A stretch of DNA of 64,000 bases, taken from positions 1,054,001 through 1,118,000 of the forward strand of contig CP114125.1 in assembly GCA_029959195.1 (NCBI GenBank), written 5' to 3'. The notes under the pieces were generated by a model. It was not told the DNA's origin. It was given only the letters and a program-made list of their open reading frames with translations, and did no database searches. Positions 34,147-46,900 of this stretch are shown here, in pieces. The DNA comes from Dictyophora rubrovolvata. Lineage: Eukaryota > Basidiomycota > Agaricomycetes > Phallales > Phallaceae. Made by a program: the position numbers and the translations under genes. Every line of letters starts with the position of its first letter. Positions within the stretch are counted from its first letter, which is position 1.

Positions 34147-35261
34147 TCACATGTTAAGATAAATTCGACCCAAGTCGTTTAGATTTCCCGAAGAATCCAA
34201 CAAAGCTTGCCAATTTACGATGTATGTAAGTGTTTCAAGGCAACGTCAAGAAGTGTATTCGTGCCGGCTTACCATACTTGTGAATACCACCGTCGTCACG
34301 GAATCCACCAAACCAACTGTGATGCCCACATTAAATTTAACACCATTGAAAGGATGGAAAAGACCGAAATTACCAATATCGCTCCACGAACGATAGACCG
34401 TCCAAGTATTTAATAGTTTCCCTCATGAAGTGCGCAACTTGTTGGATATCTGATGAAGTGGAAGAGTACTCGGTGACCCACAGCGGTAGCCCGAATTCAC
34501 CATTCATGGACCAAATATAATCGTAGAAATGCCCGATCTGTCTCTCGAAGATCAAACAGGACATTCATTATATCAGTTGACGGGAGAGTTTTCACCGATT
34601 CACCGTACCAGTGCTATTAGGGGGGGGTTTTTTTTTCTGAGCACACTAATTCTGACCATTTTGTGAAAAGGCTCCTTACTACGGCCAAAAAATCAACTTT
34701 GCAGCCATCGCAAGCAGTAAGGAATTGACGTAGCCAAGCTCGACCAGCTTCTGAGCTGGTTACAGCGGGACTGCCAATTCTGATCCCTTGTTCCCTAAGA
34801 GGATGGTAATACTTCTTCCAAAGAAAAGCAGCAAATTGAGGATCCATATTACTTTGACTGACTTAAAAATCATAACTTCAGAATGAGCTGATATTTCATA
34901 TGGACCCCGCGGCTCTCACGATGGTCAGGTTCATTGAAACCCTAATACAATTTACACATCGACAGTCAGCGATGGACCCGTACCGAAGCTCCAAGAAAAC
35001 ATGACAAAGACTTCTTCTCACCAGAACGACATTTGACTTCAATTGCAATAGCTTTCCAGAAAGTGAATCAATATTCACGTGGTTCCATTGCATTGGAACG
35101 AAGTCAAACGATGATTCAGCCGCAAGGACACCAGGCTCGAGGCTCCAATTATACGCCCAGGAGACGACATCGCCCGTCGAAGTGAAGGGCGACAAATCCG
35201 CCGCAGAATTACGGCACTCCCAGGCTAATCCTCGTTTACTAGAGCGTCTCGAGGATTCCAT
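34147..35261 (-). CDS. GH128-type (Asl1-like) glycosyl hydrolase
   Basis: This family (glycosyl hydrolase catalytic core, GH128) comprises endo-beta-1,3-glucanases acting on fungal wall glucan. In order the minus strand reads KRGLAWECRNSAADL, VVSWAYNWSLEPG, FVPMQWNH, a segment with the expected ILGFNEPD position spanning an intron, DPQFAAFLWKKYYHPLREQG, IRIGSPAVTSSEAGRAWL, FLTACDGCKVDFLAV, then WVTEYSSTSSDIQQVAHFM. The last contains the TEY catalytic Glu. The closing GWFGGFRDDGGIHKY joins ALLDSSGNLNDLGRIYLNM across an intron. The chosen start (MESSRRSSKRG) gives no signal peptide, although members are often secreted. An upstream exon may therefore be missed, and an acceptor-like CTCTAG lies just before SKRGL. 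The gene lies about 1 kb from the divergent hydrophobin. Confidence 0.8.
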
Positions 35262-36267
35262 ACCGCAACGTGTGATGAAATCAGTTTGAATTTCAAATCA
35301 AACTTCATACTCCGCGAGTCACCGACTAAATCTGTATCTGCTACGAGAGTCCCGTCTATAATTTCAAGAGAATGCTGTAGCGCCTGACCTCTAGTGGATC
35401 TAATATCGCTGCATGAGACAACGATTTTCCTGTTCATATGTCACCCAATTTCTCCGAGCCCGCGTTTCCATTGGCAGGCTTTCAAATTAAACATTCTCAT
35501 CCTCCACTTGTGGCCTTTTTCACTGAACCGACCAATGGGTCGTCTTAAAAAGATTCACTTACATACATTGAGAGAAGAATGATGTCTACCTCGATCATTG
35601 ACAAGACCAGTGTCCTAAATAACCTAAGAACGGCCAAGATAACGGAAATGGGGTTCAACAGCTTCTCACAACCAAACATATGCATAATATATATAGCTCA
35701 AGTCCGAACTTTCTAGTAAGCAATAGCCTGAGGATCGTCCAAGCGGTTTGCATTCAAGATAACATGTTGTCGTAACCCCTCGAGCTCAACGCCTCAACTT
35801 ACCACCGTCTGCCCCAAATAGTTACCTCCCAGATTCAATATTCGCAGAGACAATTTGTCAGTCCGTCTTTTTTTTTTTTCAATAGACTCATAGTTGACTC
35901 AAACGCTGCCCAGAAAATATCAGTAGTATTATATTAGCTTCCAGGTGAAGGTGATACATACATATTTTTAATTTCAGGAAATTTCAAATAGATGATTTTG
36001 ATTTAGTTTAATACCCACCCAAACCTCAAACCAGTTTGGCAGGCAGGCCACTATGGCAGTCGCTTATGAAAGAAGTCCTCGTCACCCGAGCAGCGGTGGA
36101 GATATCGATTTTTCTGATTGAGGCCATTATCGTCAGTGAAGTGCCCTTTTTCTCCCTGTAGCTGGACATGGCAAGAATTTCCAACTTAGCGCCCTCAAGG
36201 CCAGAGACAGTTAAAAGCCAAAGAAATGGAGAGTTAACCGATTCACCATAGAGCAGCTCACCTCGAA
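35262..36267. other. Divergent intergenic region between GH128 gene and hydrophobin
   Basis: No gene was found with confidence. It holds the 5' side of the GH128 gene, possibly including an unrecognised first exon, and the hydrophobin promoter. A poly-T run lies near 35870. Confidence 0.5.
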
Positions 36268-36789
36268 ATGTCTCCCAAAATATACTACTCTCCTCTTGTG
36301 GTTCTCGCCCTTGCCTCGCTTGTATTTACTGCTCCTGCCCCAGGAGGGGTAGGGAGCTCTCAATGTAATACTGGTGAGCGAGACATTCACAGGCCTAAAA
36401 CGAAAAAATTATAACTGGTCAAACCCCAGGAACATCATACTGCTGCGATTCTATTCAATCGTCCGATAGTGAACCTGATCTTCTCAACGGCTTGCTTGGT
36501 ATTGGTTTAGGCGATGTTCCTGTACAAGTTGGATTGGGTTGCACTCCCATCAACGTTATGTACGTTCTTCACTGCAGAGAATAAGCTTCACCCCCTCATG
36601 GTCTATTATTGATCGTGTAATTTATTTCCAGTGGAGTCCTTTCTGGCCCGAGTTGCACGGCACAACCAGCTTGTTGCGAGAATGTTGAAATGAACGGCTT
36701 GGTTAGTGGTCATTTCTCAATTTGGTAATATATATCAGTTACTCACAGTTTTTTAGGTAAACCTTGCATGCACTCCTTTGAGTCTTTGA
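36268..36789 (+). CDS. Class I hydrophobin
   Basis: This is a small secreted protein that self-assembles into amphipathic films on aerial hyphae and fruiting-body surfaces. Four exons (36268-36373, 36430-36559, 36632-36701, 36757-36789) encode 112 residues. The signal peptide is MSPKIYYSPLVVLALASLVF with cleavage probably after the APAPG region. Eight cysteines follow the hydrophobin pattern: single (SSQCNT), pair (SYCCDS), single (GLGCTPINV), single (GPSCTAQ), pair (PACCENV), and single (LACTPLSL), with one more at the CNTG start counted first. Loop lengths, with a long hydrophobic stretch LLNGLLGIGLGDVPVQVGLG between the pair and the third position, fit class I. The small exons make it invisible as one long reading frame, but every junction is GT-AG. 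The protein is complete. Confidence 0.93.
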
Positions 36790-37092
36790 GGGAAAGAAAG
36801 TTCATGCTTTAGTTTCTAAGGACTTTTGCTTTTATTGAAAACTTTTTGTATCGATCGAACTTCAAAGAATTTTTGATCCTTGACATCGACATCGATAGTC
36901 CGTCCGAGAGAATAATTTCCTTGTCTGAAAATGTATTTAGTCCATGAACAGAACAATTACGAGCTGAGTGTATTAATACATAAACATGCAAATTAAACGT
37001 GATATATATCGTGATGAGCAGAGATGTCCAATGTACATATATGTATGTATGTGTGCGGTGATTCGATTTAATGAACGAGTCATTGGGAAATA

Positions 37093-40000
37093 TTATGAGG
37101 TTCTATGGCCCTCATTCATCCGATCACAAACGGGACAACCTTGGGGAAGTCGAGAACGTATCAACGCCGTCCTTAGTTCAAGGCGTCGGAGAAGGCAGAA
37201 ATCATGACCGCACGAATTGTACTCACAATGCTATCTTATCGTTGAGCTCTCGCTCTAAACTGCCCAAGTTCAGGACGGCAAAATTATATGATCGCGGTAG
37301 TTCATCGTCGCCTCTGACACAACTGGCGTGAACAACGTGTCGGCAAAGGAATAATATCATTAATGAAGAAGACGTGTCATATAGAGGCAATGAGCAAATC
37401 CAACATGTTGATGTAGCTGACGCAATCAAAATTCAGCATACCATGCAATACACGTATAGTAAAAACTGCGCGTCTCACCATGCTCAAAAAAGCCATTGGT
37501 TTGATTTTTTTGAAAACGTCGAGATAAGTCGATACCGTCGCTGTGAAGGATGGTTCGACACCCTTCTAGGAGAGATATTTGGATATTAAAATCTTGTAGA
37601 ATCTTTACCAACGCATTCTTGAGTCCAGGAATCTCAAGGCCATTTTTAATTCGACGAATCAAACGAATAGGATCTATCTGGGCGCCGATGTTCTCCAGAA
37701 GACCACGAATGAATGCTATTGTGATTGTGTTTCGATTTTAAGTAACGCGTGATTTATTCACATGACACGTACGAGGTCTGCTTTCAGAATAACGGAGAAG
37801 ATCTTCCCATAAATCGTCATCGTTTTGTTCTTTCGCGAAATCTATAGCCTATATGGCACAAAATAATCAGCAGGGAGCTCGATCTTAATTAGAAAAGAAT
37901 GGGTTGGGTTGTACTGACACGATAAACGTCACCCATCCTGTCAATAATTAAATACAAGGCTTTCTTGTTATTTCCCATACGACCAAGAAGAAACACCATC
38001 TCTGGTACTAAATCTCGTTCTTGACAGATGTCATATGCCTAGACGTCACTGAGGGTCGAGTTAATGTTGTGCATGAAGACTATACCTGCTCTAAACTGTA
38101 ATGACTACTGGCTCTGAGGAAATCTATGAGACGGTTAGGACGGAATTCGGCATATAGTTTTATCTGAATAGAAAAGCATAAAAATTAGGGCGACGAGGTA
38201 TATACGGAGGACTCAACTTGTAAATTGCTGAAATCCCATATTAACTGGGGATCTTTATCAAACAAGGCATCGAGGTACAAATAAAGAAAATATGGTCGGC
38301 TTTCCAGCTGCTGAACAACACGGTTCACCTGAAACAGTGTTGATTTTTGGCAAAATCAACGAAATGAAGTTTAGACTGTACTGGGATGGAATGGGTATGG
38401 TCCACTAGTAATGCTATAGCGACGCTTCTTCCCGACGTGTCTTCCCCTTGCTCTTTCTTCTTCTCCAGAAGCTCTTGATCGAATTCAACGAGTAGTAAAG
38501 CTTGGTCTTTGACATCGGTAAAAAGATTATTGTCACGAATGAGATCAAACACATGTGGTCGTCGCAGCCGTAAAAGGAAGGGTAAAGCTTTTCCAGGCTG
38601 ACGGTTCGCAATATATCTGAACTGAGGTCTAGACATTATTAAGACTAGATAAGAGGCACGAACAGTTCAGTCAGGCAATCCATCAGTAATATGCCCTGGG
38701 GACTGGTTGAGGGCACTTTCTCTAGCTCTGCTTGGACAGCAACAATTACGGCAGTCATGTCATATATTGTTTTTGGCCAGATTTTGACGGTTTGTAAGAG
38801 TGTCTAACATATCTTCTTAGTGACCATGTTGTTATTATAATTAGAAGGATAAGACATACGGCAACATCGTTTGTCAAATAGTAGGCCAGTATCATTTCAT
38901 AAACTAAATGACTCAATTGAGGGGTTTCGGTAGGAACGTAAGGTATAATTGTCTATAAGAAAAAACTTGATTTTTAGTTATGTCAGTTAGCGCTGTTTTC
39001 CACTGCGCACCTCTAGACAATGTTGTTGGGCAAATCGAAATATCCAGTTTTCCCAAAGCTCGGCATTCTGAGCAAATACTTTTGGAGCTAGATGGGCGGC
39101 TTTATTGTACTTCCCTACGTGAATGGGTATCTCATATAAAATAAACATTTTAGAGAACTTTTACTTACCCTCCAGAAAGAGGTGTTCGATGTATTGTTGC
39201 CCAATGGTACTTGTGTCAATGTCCACGCCATCGTTTCTCAAGGACTCTACTACTTCAAGGGCTTCTTCGAACTTCTTCCTTTCGACTAGCCACTGGACAT
39301 GATCTTTCTTGTCTCGAGATCTGACTAGAACTATGTTTTTAGGGCTCAGAACCACGTAACATCCCCCAGAAAGACCCTCTGCTTCTGCTAACCAATAGTC
39401 ATTACATCGGAATAAGTGGAATCCGGGAAGACTGAGTTCATCTGAAGAAACTTCTTCACCCCGACGTGTAATAATTCGCAATTCAGGACGATCAGCTGTC
39501 TTCCGAGCTTGTTCCGATCTGTCTACTGTGACTTCGTTAATCGTTTTGTCTGGAACGGTATAGGCCAGAACGAGGAAAGATTTAGGTACGTTGGACAGAG
39601 AGATAGTCGGTGAAGGCGGGATGGAATGCGGAACTATACCGGAGATCATACAATCTAGCTGGAAGGCAGCAGTCACTTCAGCATACAAAGGGGGTAAGTG
39701 AGCAGAACCAGGATTTGTGCGCGGTCGCGCGCGGATCCGAGCCACTTTAATGCAGTCGGCCCATGCGATTATTAGTGTGGTGTCGTCTTGCCAAAAGAGG
39801 CTGCATTTATAGAGGTCAGCACGAGGGCTATCCTTAGGTCGATCTATGTAAGTGATGCGGGCACACGATTCTTGATCATATATTTTTACCCCCTACAAGC
39901 GAAGCCCATTGTGTTAAAATATGGGGAAGGATCAGAGGGCAAAAACCTACGAACAATATCGTTGGCCCATGCAATCAAGTTTCCTTTCCATTTGCTTTTC

Positions 40001-40768
40001 CAAACAGGACCTTCTCCGCCATGCAGTATTCTGTCTTTGTGACCTAGCCACCCCTTTTCGTATATGACCAAATTTCCCGCGAGGCCTCCACAGACAAACG
40101 TTCTAGAACCATTTTTAGCAAATTGAGGATCCAAGGCTATTGTTTGCATTGGTCTCCGCATGTCGAAAGAATAGGATTCTGAGCTGGACATTGAGCTGAT
40201 AGCAATTTGTCCTGGATGAATAGGGTTCAGTCACATATTTACGGGGGAAGAGCCTGAATGAAGTTGTACCGTCCATGGAAGCCGTGCCTACAAACTCATT
40301 GGAGTTGTCAACACAAATGTCGTTGATAGAGGCAATATGGGGGCGAAAAGAACGTAGTCGATCTCCGGTATAATCTAGCACGTGAAGTAGCCCGGAATGT
40401 GTGCCAAATACCTGTCGAGCATTGGTTTTAATCCCGGACGAAAAGTATGGTACAAATTGAATACGCACAATGAATTTAGAAGACACGTGTATTGCTGAAG
40501 CATTATCTTTCTGGAGTAAGTCAGGTATTGATCCTCCTAAACGTTCATACTTCAAAGCGGGTTCCTCCTCCTCCTCCTCCTCTTCTTCTTCTTCCTCCTC
40601 CCCCTCCTCTTCTTCTTCTTCCTCCTCCTCCTCTTCTCCCTCTTCACCCCTCTCGCTCCCATCTTCTTGATAGTGTATTAATTCTTCATGTTCCACACTT
40701 TTAGTAGATGACTCGTCATCCAAACCATCATCCCTAGTTTCAACGTTCACCGTACTTTCTGGCTCCAT
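37093..40768 (-). CDS. VPS41: VPS41, HOPS vacuolar tethering subunit
   Basis: This subunit of the HOPS complex tethers AP-3 vesicles and late endosomes to the vacuole. From 40768 the protein begins MEPESTVNVETRDD. An acidic region follows with a Glu run (about residues 42-69) encoded by GAG/GAA repeats. Then comes the WD40-like beta-propeller (VFGTHSGLLHVLDYTGDRLR, FVGTASMDG, GNLVIYEKGWLGHKDR). The middle has the clathrin-heavy-chain-repeat helices (EALEVVESLRNDGVDID, KALPFLLRLRRPHVFDLI, VAIALLVDHTHSIPV, RPYFLYLYLDALFDKD, MVFLLGRMGNNKKALYLI). The C terminus has a split RING-H2 (CWICSLPL, CRHVVHASC, then GCPVCDR after the last intron), ending HRTS at 37093. About a dozen introns are present. 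All expected modules are in place. Confidence 0.92.
40545..40645. repeat. Trinucleotide (CTC/CTT) tract coding polyglutamate in VPS41
   Basis: About 100 bases of mixed TCC/TCT repeats on the plus strand encode the near-pure Glu run of VPS41 on the minus strand. Mixed synonymous codons interrupt pure repeats, which lowers slippage somewhat. The tract is likely length-polymorphic. Confidence 0.85.
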
Positions 40769-41004
40769 TAGGAGAGTAGTAGGACTAGGGGACGGTCAAT
40801 AGCGTCGTCACCGGCCGTCACCCATTGTCACGCTTCACGCACTTTGAATCCCATCTCAGAGCGACAACTTTACTATTAGTTCAAGTTATCTCAGCTAAGG
40901 ATGTCGTGTGTTTATTCAATGTTCAACATTCAGTATTCAACATCCGCTGGTACGAAGTTATTAAATATGTATACGGAAGACTTCATCAATGATACATGTT
41001 ATAT

Positions 41005-42059
41005 CTACTGTCGTACCCTAATGACTTTTCTCTTTCCTTTATTTGGTAGAGTTGGTGTCGCCGCACCTTCTCCCAAAGCCGGGGCGTTCATACCCGCTTT
41101 GACAGTCTCGATGAGTAAGTTTGCTTCTTGAGCAGGGCTGTACTGCGAGATACGCGGAGGGCCGGCGGGAGGTTGAGGGAGGCCCTTTTTCTTCTTTATG
41201 GGAACTGGTGCTGATCGAGCTGCGGCCGTCGTTTTAGCTTTGTCTTTGCTCTGTCCAGAGGGCTTTGGTTCAGGTGTTACAACAGCCTCTGGAGTACGGC
41301 CGTCTAAGCGAGGAGTGAGATCCGGATGTGTCTTCTGAATATGCCCCGCTATTGCTTCTAGTAACTGTTTTTCTGACCACCAATTGGTTAGGAGACTACA
41401 ACAATAGAAGCACTGAGTCAGAGGACATACTTGTTTTCAAAGTGGGGTGCTGAAGGCGGCCGTCGACTTTAAAACATACTTTTACCCTGCCAGGGTTTTC
41501 CCAGTCCCGAGGATGTTGTTTCGTAGGCTAAAATGGGGTTTACGAAAGCGTCCAGATCGATTTGTCGAATGAACGTACTTCGTGGAGTGTCTTCAGTCTT
41601 AAATGACTACATGCTTCTACGATATCTATTGATAGTGGCCACCACAGACTTTTCTCTCTGTGTATTCTTCTCTCGGAAGTGTTGTACGGTCGCTTAGCGT
41701 CGATGTAGATCGGGTATATCGACGTCCACCTAACAAAACAGTTAAGCCCTTTAGACCAGGCCGTCCAACGTAATTACATACATCTTGAAAGCAGACCCAT
41801 CTTGAACCCAGACAGTCTTCTTTCCAGTGACAGGATCGACTGTTACAGTTTCTCCAGAAGCAGACGTTTCGCCAGTTCCAGTGCTGGATGCCGTCGGAGC
41901 AGAACTCGGTGCTGAGCTTACGGGACGCTGTGTCAAAGACTGAGAGACATTCAATTCTTGCAAAATAGGTCCCTGTGTCCCTGTGAGGGGCAGCGGAAGA
42001 TCTGTATCATCGTCAAAGTCCTCATCGTCGACTTCTTCTATGACTGCTCGCCGCGACAT
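41005..42059 (-). CDS. SEC65: SRP19/SEC65, signal recognition particle subunit
   Basis: This protein binds SRP RNA helices 6 and 8 so that SRP54 can join, for co-translational targeting to the endoplasmic reticulum. From 42059 it reads MSRRAVIEEVDDEDFDDDTD, an acidic N-terminal extension with a Ser/Thr/Gly-rich linker. The SRP19 core follows: WTSIYPIYIDAKRPYNTSE, REKSLWWPLSIDIVEACSHL, PTKQHPRDWENPGRVKVCF and KQLLEAIAGHIQ. The tail is basic (IKKKKGLPQPP, then LPNKGKRKVIRVRQ), as in fungal Sec65. About four introns are present, and the stop is at 41005. Its start is 1.9 kb from the end of the next gene. Confidence 0.9.
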
Positions 42060-43924
42060 TTGAATATTTGACGCTCAGGCGAATGTGACAAGCGTCACGG
42101 TTCCACATATTTGTGGTTGCGTGTTTTCGAAATTTTGTCTTGACAAACAACTTACCTTTCATTACACATGCTCTTTCCCCCAAAGTTGTAACGTTTCATA
42201 ATACCTCTTCTTAATGACTGAGCCTTCACCTTCTATCGTGTCGAATGTAACTTGCGAACCTTTCGGAAAATGTGAACACTGCCCAGAAAATGAGGTATGA
42301 TATGGCCGTCTTTAATCAAGGCATCTATCCTACTTATTTCCTCATCTACTGTGACAGATTTCAGAGCCATTTTGCCAACCATTCGGAAATCGCCAACTGT
42401 TACATTGTCGTACTCCTGGGTCTATCGGAGAAACGCCAGCTTGGGGTTCGTGCGGTCGTATAATACGGCAAGAAAGGATAGACTTCTTTGAATTTGCAGT
42501 ATGTCAGTCTTAATTTTTTTTTGAAGGGCGATGATAATTTATGATTAGGCCTGTAATGCCACATTCGCAGTTCTTGGATTATTAATTGTAATAGTCCGCC
42601 TCCGGCTCTCGGCAGACGAGCGTGCTCGTAGGTTGGCTCATCGGATCGGCACTTCAAGATATACCCGTGACAATGTTTGAAAGTGGTCTATCCTTTGAGT
42701 CTAAAATTCTAATTGGATGTGCTTGAAGCGCAATGCTTTGCAAATGGCAAACTATCACTGCATGACCTGGAAATTACATATTGAAGTTCCACCAAACAAC
42801 AAGTCCGGATCGATATTTTAGATTTGATCCCTAATTATTTCTGGATATTCGGACCCATTAGTTTCAGATATGAAGAAGTAAGATGGAAATGCATTTGTAT
42901 TGATATCATATAGACTTATGAAAGTCAAACCCGCCTGAACAATACATTCACAAAACCGTCAAGTATATAACAGGAATGAGACGGTCCTTCCAAGTTAATC
43001 ATATATACAATTATTTGGAACTTTAAGATAACCTACTCCACCCAATTTTCTTAGTATGATAATGTCCAGCCTACTAACGGTAGCTGCGGTATATCGCCGC
43101 GCCTTGAACGTACAGATCGTATCGTTAACGATGCTGTCAATTCGACTAACACAACTGATGTCAATACACACACGGCGGATAATCTCTAGATTATCTCTCG
43201 CAAAAGCTGAGGGCAAAAGCCGATCGAAAGCATGTCACGGGTCTGGGCCTATAACCTAAAGACGGTCCACTTGTATACTAATGCAGTATTTTTTTTAAGT
43301 TTGGGTTTACATAGTCTTTATAGGTAAGGTAATTAATTGGCTATTTTTGTGCTCACCGGATACTTCTCTCCGCCTAACGAATGATAGTGATTGAGGTATG
43401 CAGAAAGATACCACTGAGCAAGGAAGGCTTCAGAGCTTCAGACCTCATTGATAATGATTTTAATTTAATTTGTATAAAAATACATTTACATTAAATCTCG
43501 TAACCACATTTAAAGTACAAATTAGTTTGACAAACCAGTACCTTACGAATTGGTAAAGCACAAACAAAGACGAACAAAAGCGATAGCGTACTTATGTGAC
43601 AATGGAAAACGATTGAGAGCATGAAACAATGGGCAAAAAAACTGTCGGGACGTTAAAAGACGACAAGGGAGAAGAAAAGGAAAAAATATTTTCAAAAAAG
43701 AAAGGTGGTTTCATCACATAGAATGAACGCAGGAAGTGCGGCACGTGGATTAAATAAAATCCACTGATAAAGGAGAACATAACAACAAAGGGGAGAAATA
43801 AAAGGCTGTAGCAAAACACAGGAGAAAAACTAGAAATACAATGAACATATAAAATAAAATCTTAGCGACTGGATCCCCAAAAACGACAAAAAAAACAAGG
43901 GAAGACAAAAAAAGTAAGTTTTCT
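42060..43924. other. Intergenic, 1.9 kb
   Basis: No gene is supported. Short ORFs at 42272-42491 and 42995-43259 lack coding character. The region holds the SEC65 promoter and the 3' end of the transcription factor gene. A T-rich and AT-rich section occurs near 43450-43520. Confidence 0.5.
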
Positions 43925-46900
43925 TTACCTCTCCATTTTCATTTGAGCGGGTGCAGTGGCATATGGTGATGGGGCATTAGGATCATTGGAAAACATTCCA
44001 AGATGGTCCATAAATGAATGCCATGAATTATCCCAATCCGATCCACCTCCCATCAGTCCGAAATCGGTTTGAGTGTCAGGAGCAGGTACGTATCCTGAAG
44101 GATACGAAGTCTGAGGGTGGAGCTGAAGGGGGGGAGCGTTATTCCATTGGGAATTTATAATTGGCTGGGTTTGAGGAACAGATTGCCTAATGTTTGTCAT
44201 AGGTGATTGTTGGTCCCCTGTGGTCGACTGAGGATAATAACCTTGCCCTTCAAGACTGCCACCAACATGACACTGTTCCACAAGATACGGACTAGGGTTC
44301 ACAGGCGGCAAATCTTTCGTTGTTTGCAAATCAGCTAACAAAGAAGGATGAGCTTTATCCAATGTATCCGGTGTGAAACCCCTATGTCCATTATTTTTCG
44401 GGGAGGAACGATACTGCCCATCTGGGGAGCTGGCTGAAGCAGGTGATTGTGTGGAGTTCCCGGTTGAAGGACTCGATGAAGCACGACCCTCTACAATTCG
44501 AGTTTGTCCACCAAGAATATGCAACTCTTCGTCATCAGGGTTCTCTGAGGTTTCAGGTGGTAAGGAATGCTTTCCCGAATGTAGTCGGGTAAATGCTTGA
44601 TGAGCACGGTAACGCAAGCGTGTAATAATGGCCTTGAAAGTGTTAGTAATGAGCAACAGCGATAACAAAACACAACAGTATGGACACACAAAGGTTTTCG
44701 CTGGTCGTCCGTTGGGCTCCTGATACTGTGCTGCTTTTTCAAAAAGATCATACGCTGCATTAATTTGATCAAGGGCGGGTTGCGCCAAAGGGCATTCGGG
44801 GGCCTTTGTAACTATGGACCCGACAACAATCTAAACACCGATATTAGAACTTGATTTGACTTATCTTATTTATATGTTTTACTTACGGCAGCTGCCAGAC
44901 CATGACACCAGTATAGCCAAAACCGTTTCGCAAGTTCACCATTGACCTTTTCAAGCGCTTGAAGCATGGCCATTATGACACATGAGGTACGGAAGATGGC
45001 CAAAACCGACGGCGCATAACGTCCTTCTAATAAATTCTGAGGCGGCTGATGTTCGCTAAGTGCGCGAACAAAGTATCCCCGATGCAAGTATAAAAGAGCT
45101 ATTACAAAAATGAGGTTAGATGTTCTCCAAATACGAATATAGGAATCAAAAAGAGAATATATATATATATAGAATAGAAACATGAGAATTACATACTTAA
45201 GTGCGGCCAAGCAACGATCATAAACTTTTGCATCGTCACTCCCAAAGTTGGACCGGTTAAGTCGATGATAGGGTCACCGGGAGCTCTTCCTGCGTCAAAT
45301 TCTATTAAGGGAGCCACATCTTGGTCCCGCACCCGGCGATCTAGAGCTAAAACGGTGGTGTAATTTGCCGTCTTTGCGGCTAAGATAGCGTCAATGACTG
45401 GCGCAAGGTAGACAGAGAAAAACCGATATTTAACGGAGTGGAAGGGAGGATTTAGAGCATCGTTCGGGAATGCAAATTGAGTCGTGTCATCGGGCATTTT
45501 GCAGTCGATGTTGAATAGCGAAAGGGAGGGCGGTCTACCGAAGTTCAATGCCTGAGGCGGGAATGTAAGATAAGTCGGCTATCGGCGACTAAAAATTGAA
45601 ATAGGAAAAAGACATACCTCTGTCAGTTCTAGTGAGTATAATTCCCAAAAGAGCAGTCGTTGCCTTTCCATTGTCTTTGGTTCCAGCGACCTCCATGCGG
45701 CACTGTCTCGATCTGAAGTAGCAATATCAGCACAAATGCCTTTTATGGGTTAGAAAACATTCGACATACGTAAACCGATCTAGGAAAGAAAGAAAGGGGA
45801 AAAAAAGAAACACTAAGCGGACTGTGTTTTTTTGGTAATAAAGATAGAATAAAACATACATTTTGTGAGAGATTAATAACCAGACCCATAATGGCCCATG
45901 AAATTTGTTCACTGTGTTTCCTATTCCCAAGCCAATGATAGAAGGACATCAATAACTGCATGATGGTTTAAACCCGCCTATTCAATACCAAGGTCAATTG
46001 AAAGATTGGACGGCACTAACCAGAGTTTGTATTGCGGGTACTGTGGGTTCCACTAAAATGGGATCACAGCTTAATCCGGCTCTAGCAAGCTGATGATAAA
46101 ATTCGGCTTCGCCGTTATTTGATGGCAGTTTCAGATCCAATAAAGTGGCGAGTGAGAAAACCATGAATAACAGGGCAAGTTCGTGAGACTCGGGACGGTC
46201 TCGACGTGAATTCCCCCCACCGTTTGCAGTCGAGGAAGGAGTCCCATAGATAGGCCCGAGAATTTCATACATGAGATAATCCCTTGTGATAGGATGGACT
46301 CTGAACAGACATACGTATGTAAATTTGAGTTTTTTGTTAGAAAAAGAGCTTGAATGAATAAATTCGTACAGCCATGCAGCATGTTCAAAGTAAATTTCGC
46401 ATAAGGCCCAAGCTCTCTCAGACGACGGTAGATACGAGCGCATATGCTCCATCACGGTGGCCTTGCGTATTGAAAAGTTTGGAAATATGACCTGGGATGG
46501 CAGGGCCTCCGAAGCAATGGCCTGAATTTCCAGAGGAAGTGAGTCTGTTACCCCTTCGTCTGACTGTTTCGAAATTTGAAAATTCATCTACAAAAATAAA
46601 CCTGGAAACGGGGGAAATAAATTCACCTGGAGTAACATCTGTATGTATGATATTACAGGATAGGGAATCGCAAAAAATAAAATAATAAATAAATAAATTG
46701 ATGAGTAAAATGTGGAAGTGGAAAAAAAAGGAAGGGAAAGGGAACAAACATGCATGCCAGCGGTACGCCCCAGAAAGTTGGCCGCTTTCCCGTCATTGAT
46801 GGTCAAGGTACCCAGTGAATCTTGGATTGCATCGAGCTCGTCCTGAGATTCATCTTGACGAGGATGGTCATTGATTGAAGATATCAATGGTTCCGGGATC

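Noticed and set aside
40470-40670. Poly-Ser and poly-Pro ORFs on the plus strand
   Set aside because: They are antisense shadows of the VPS41 polyglutamate repeat.
42272-42491. Overlapping short ORFs between SEC65 and the transcription factor
   Set aside because: Three frames are open over the same stretch, which is random rather than coding.
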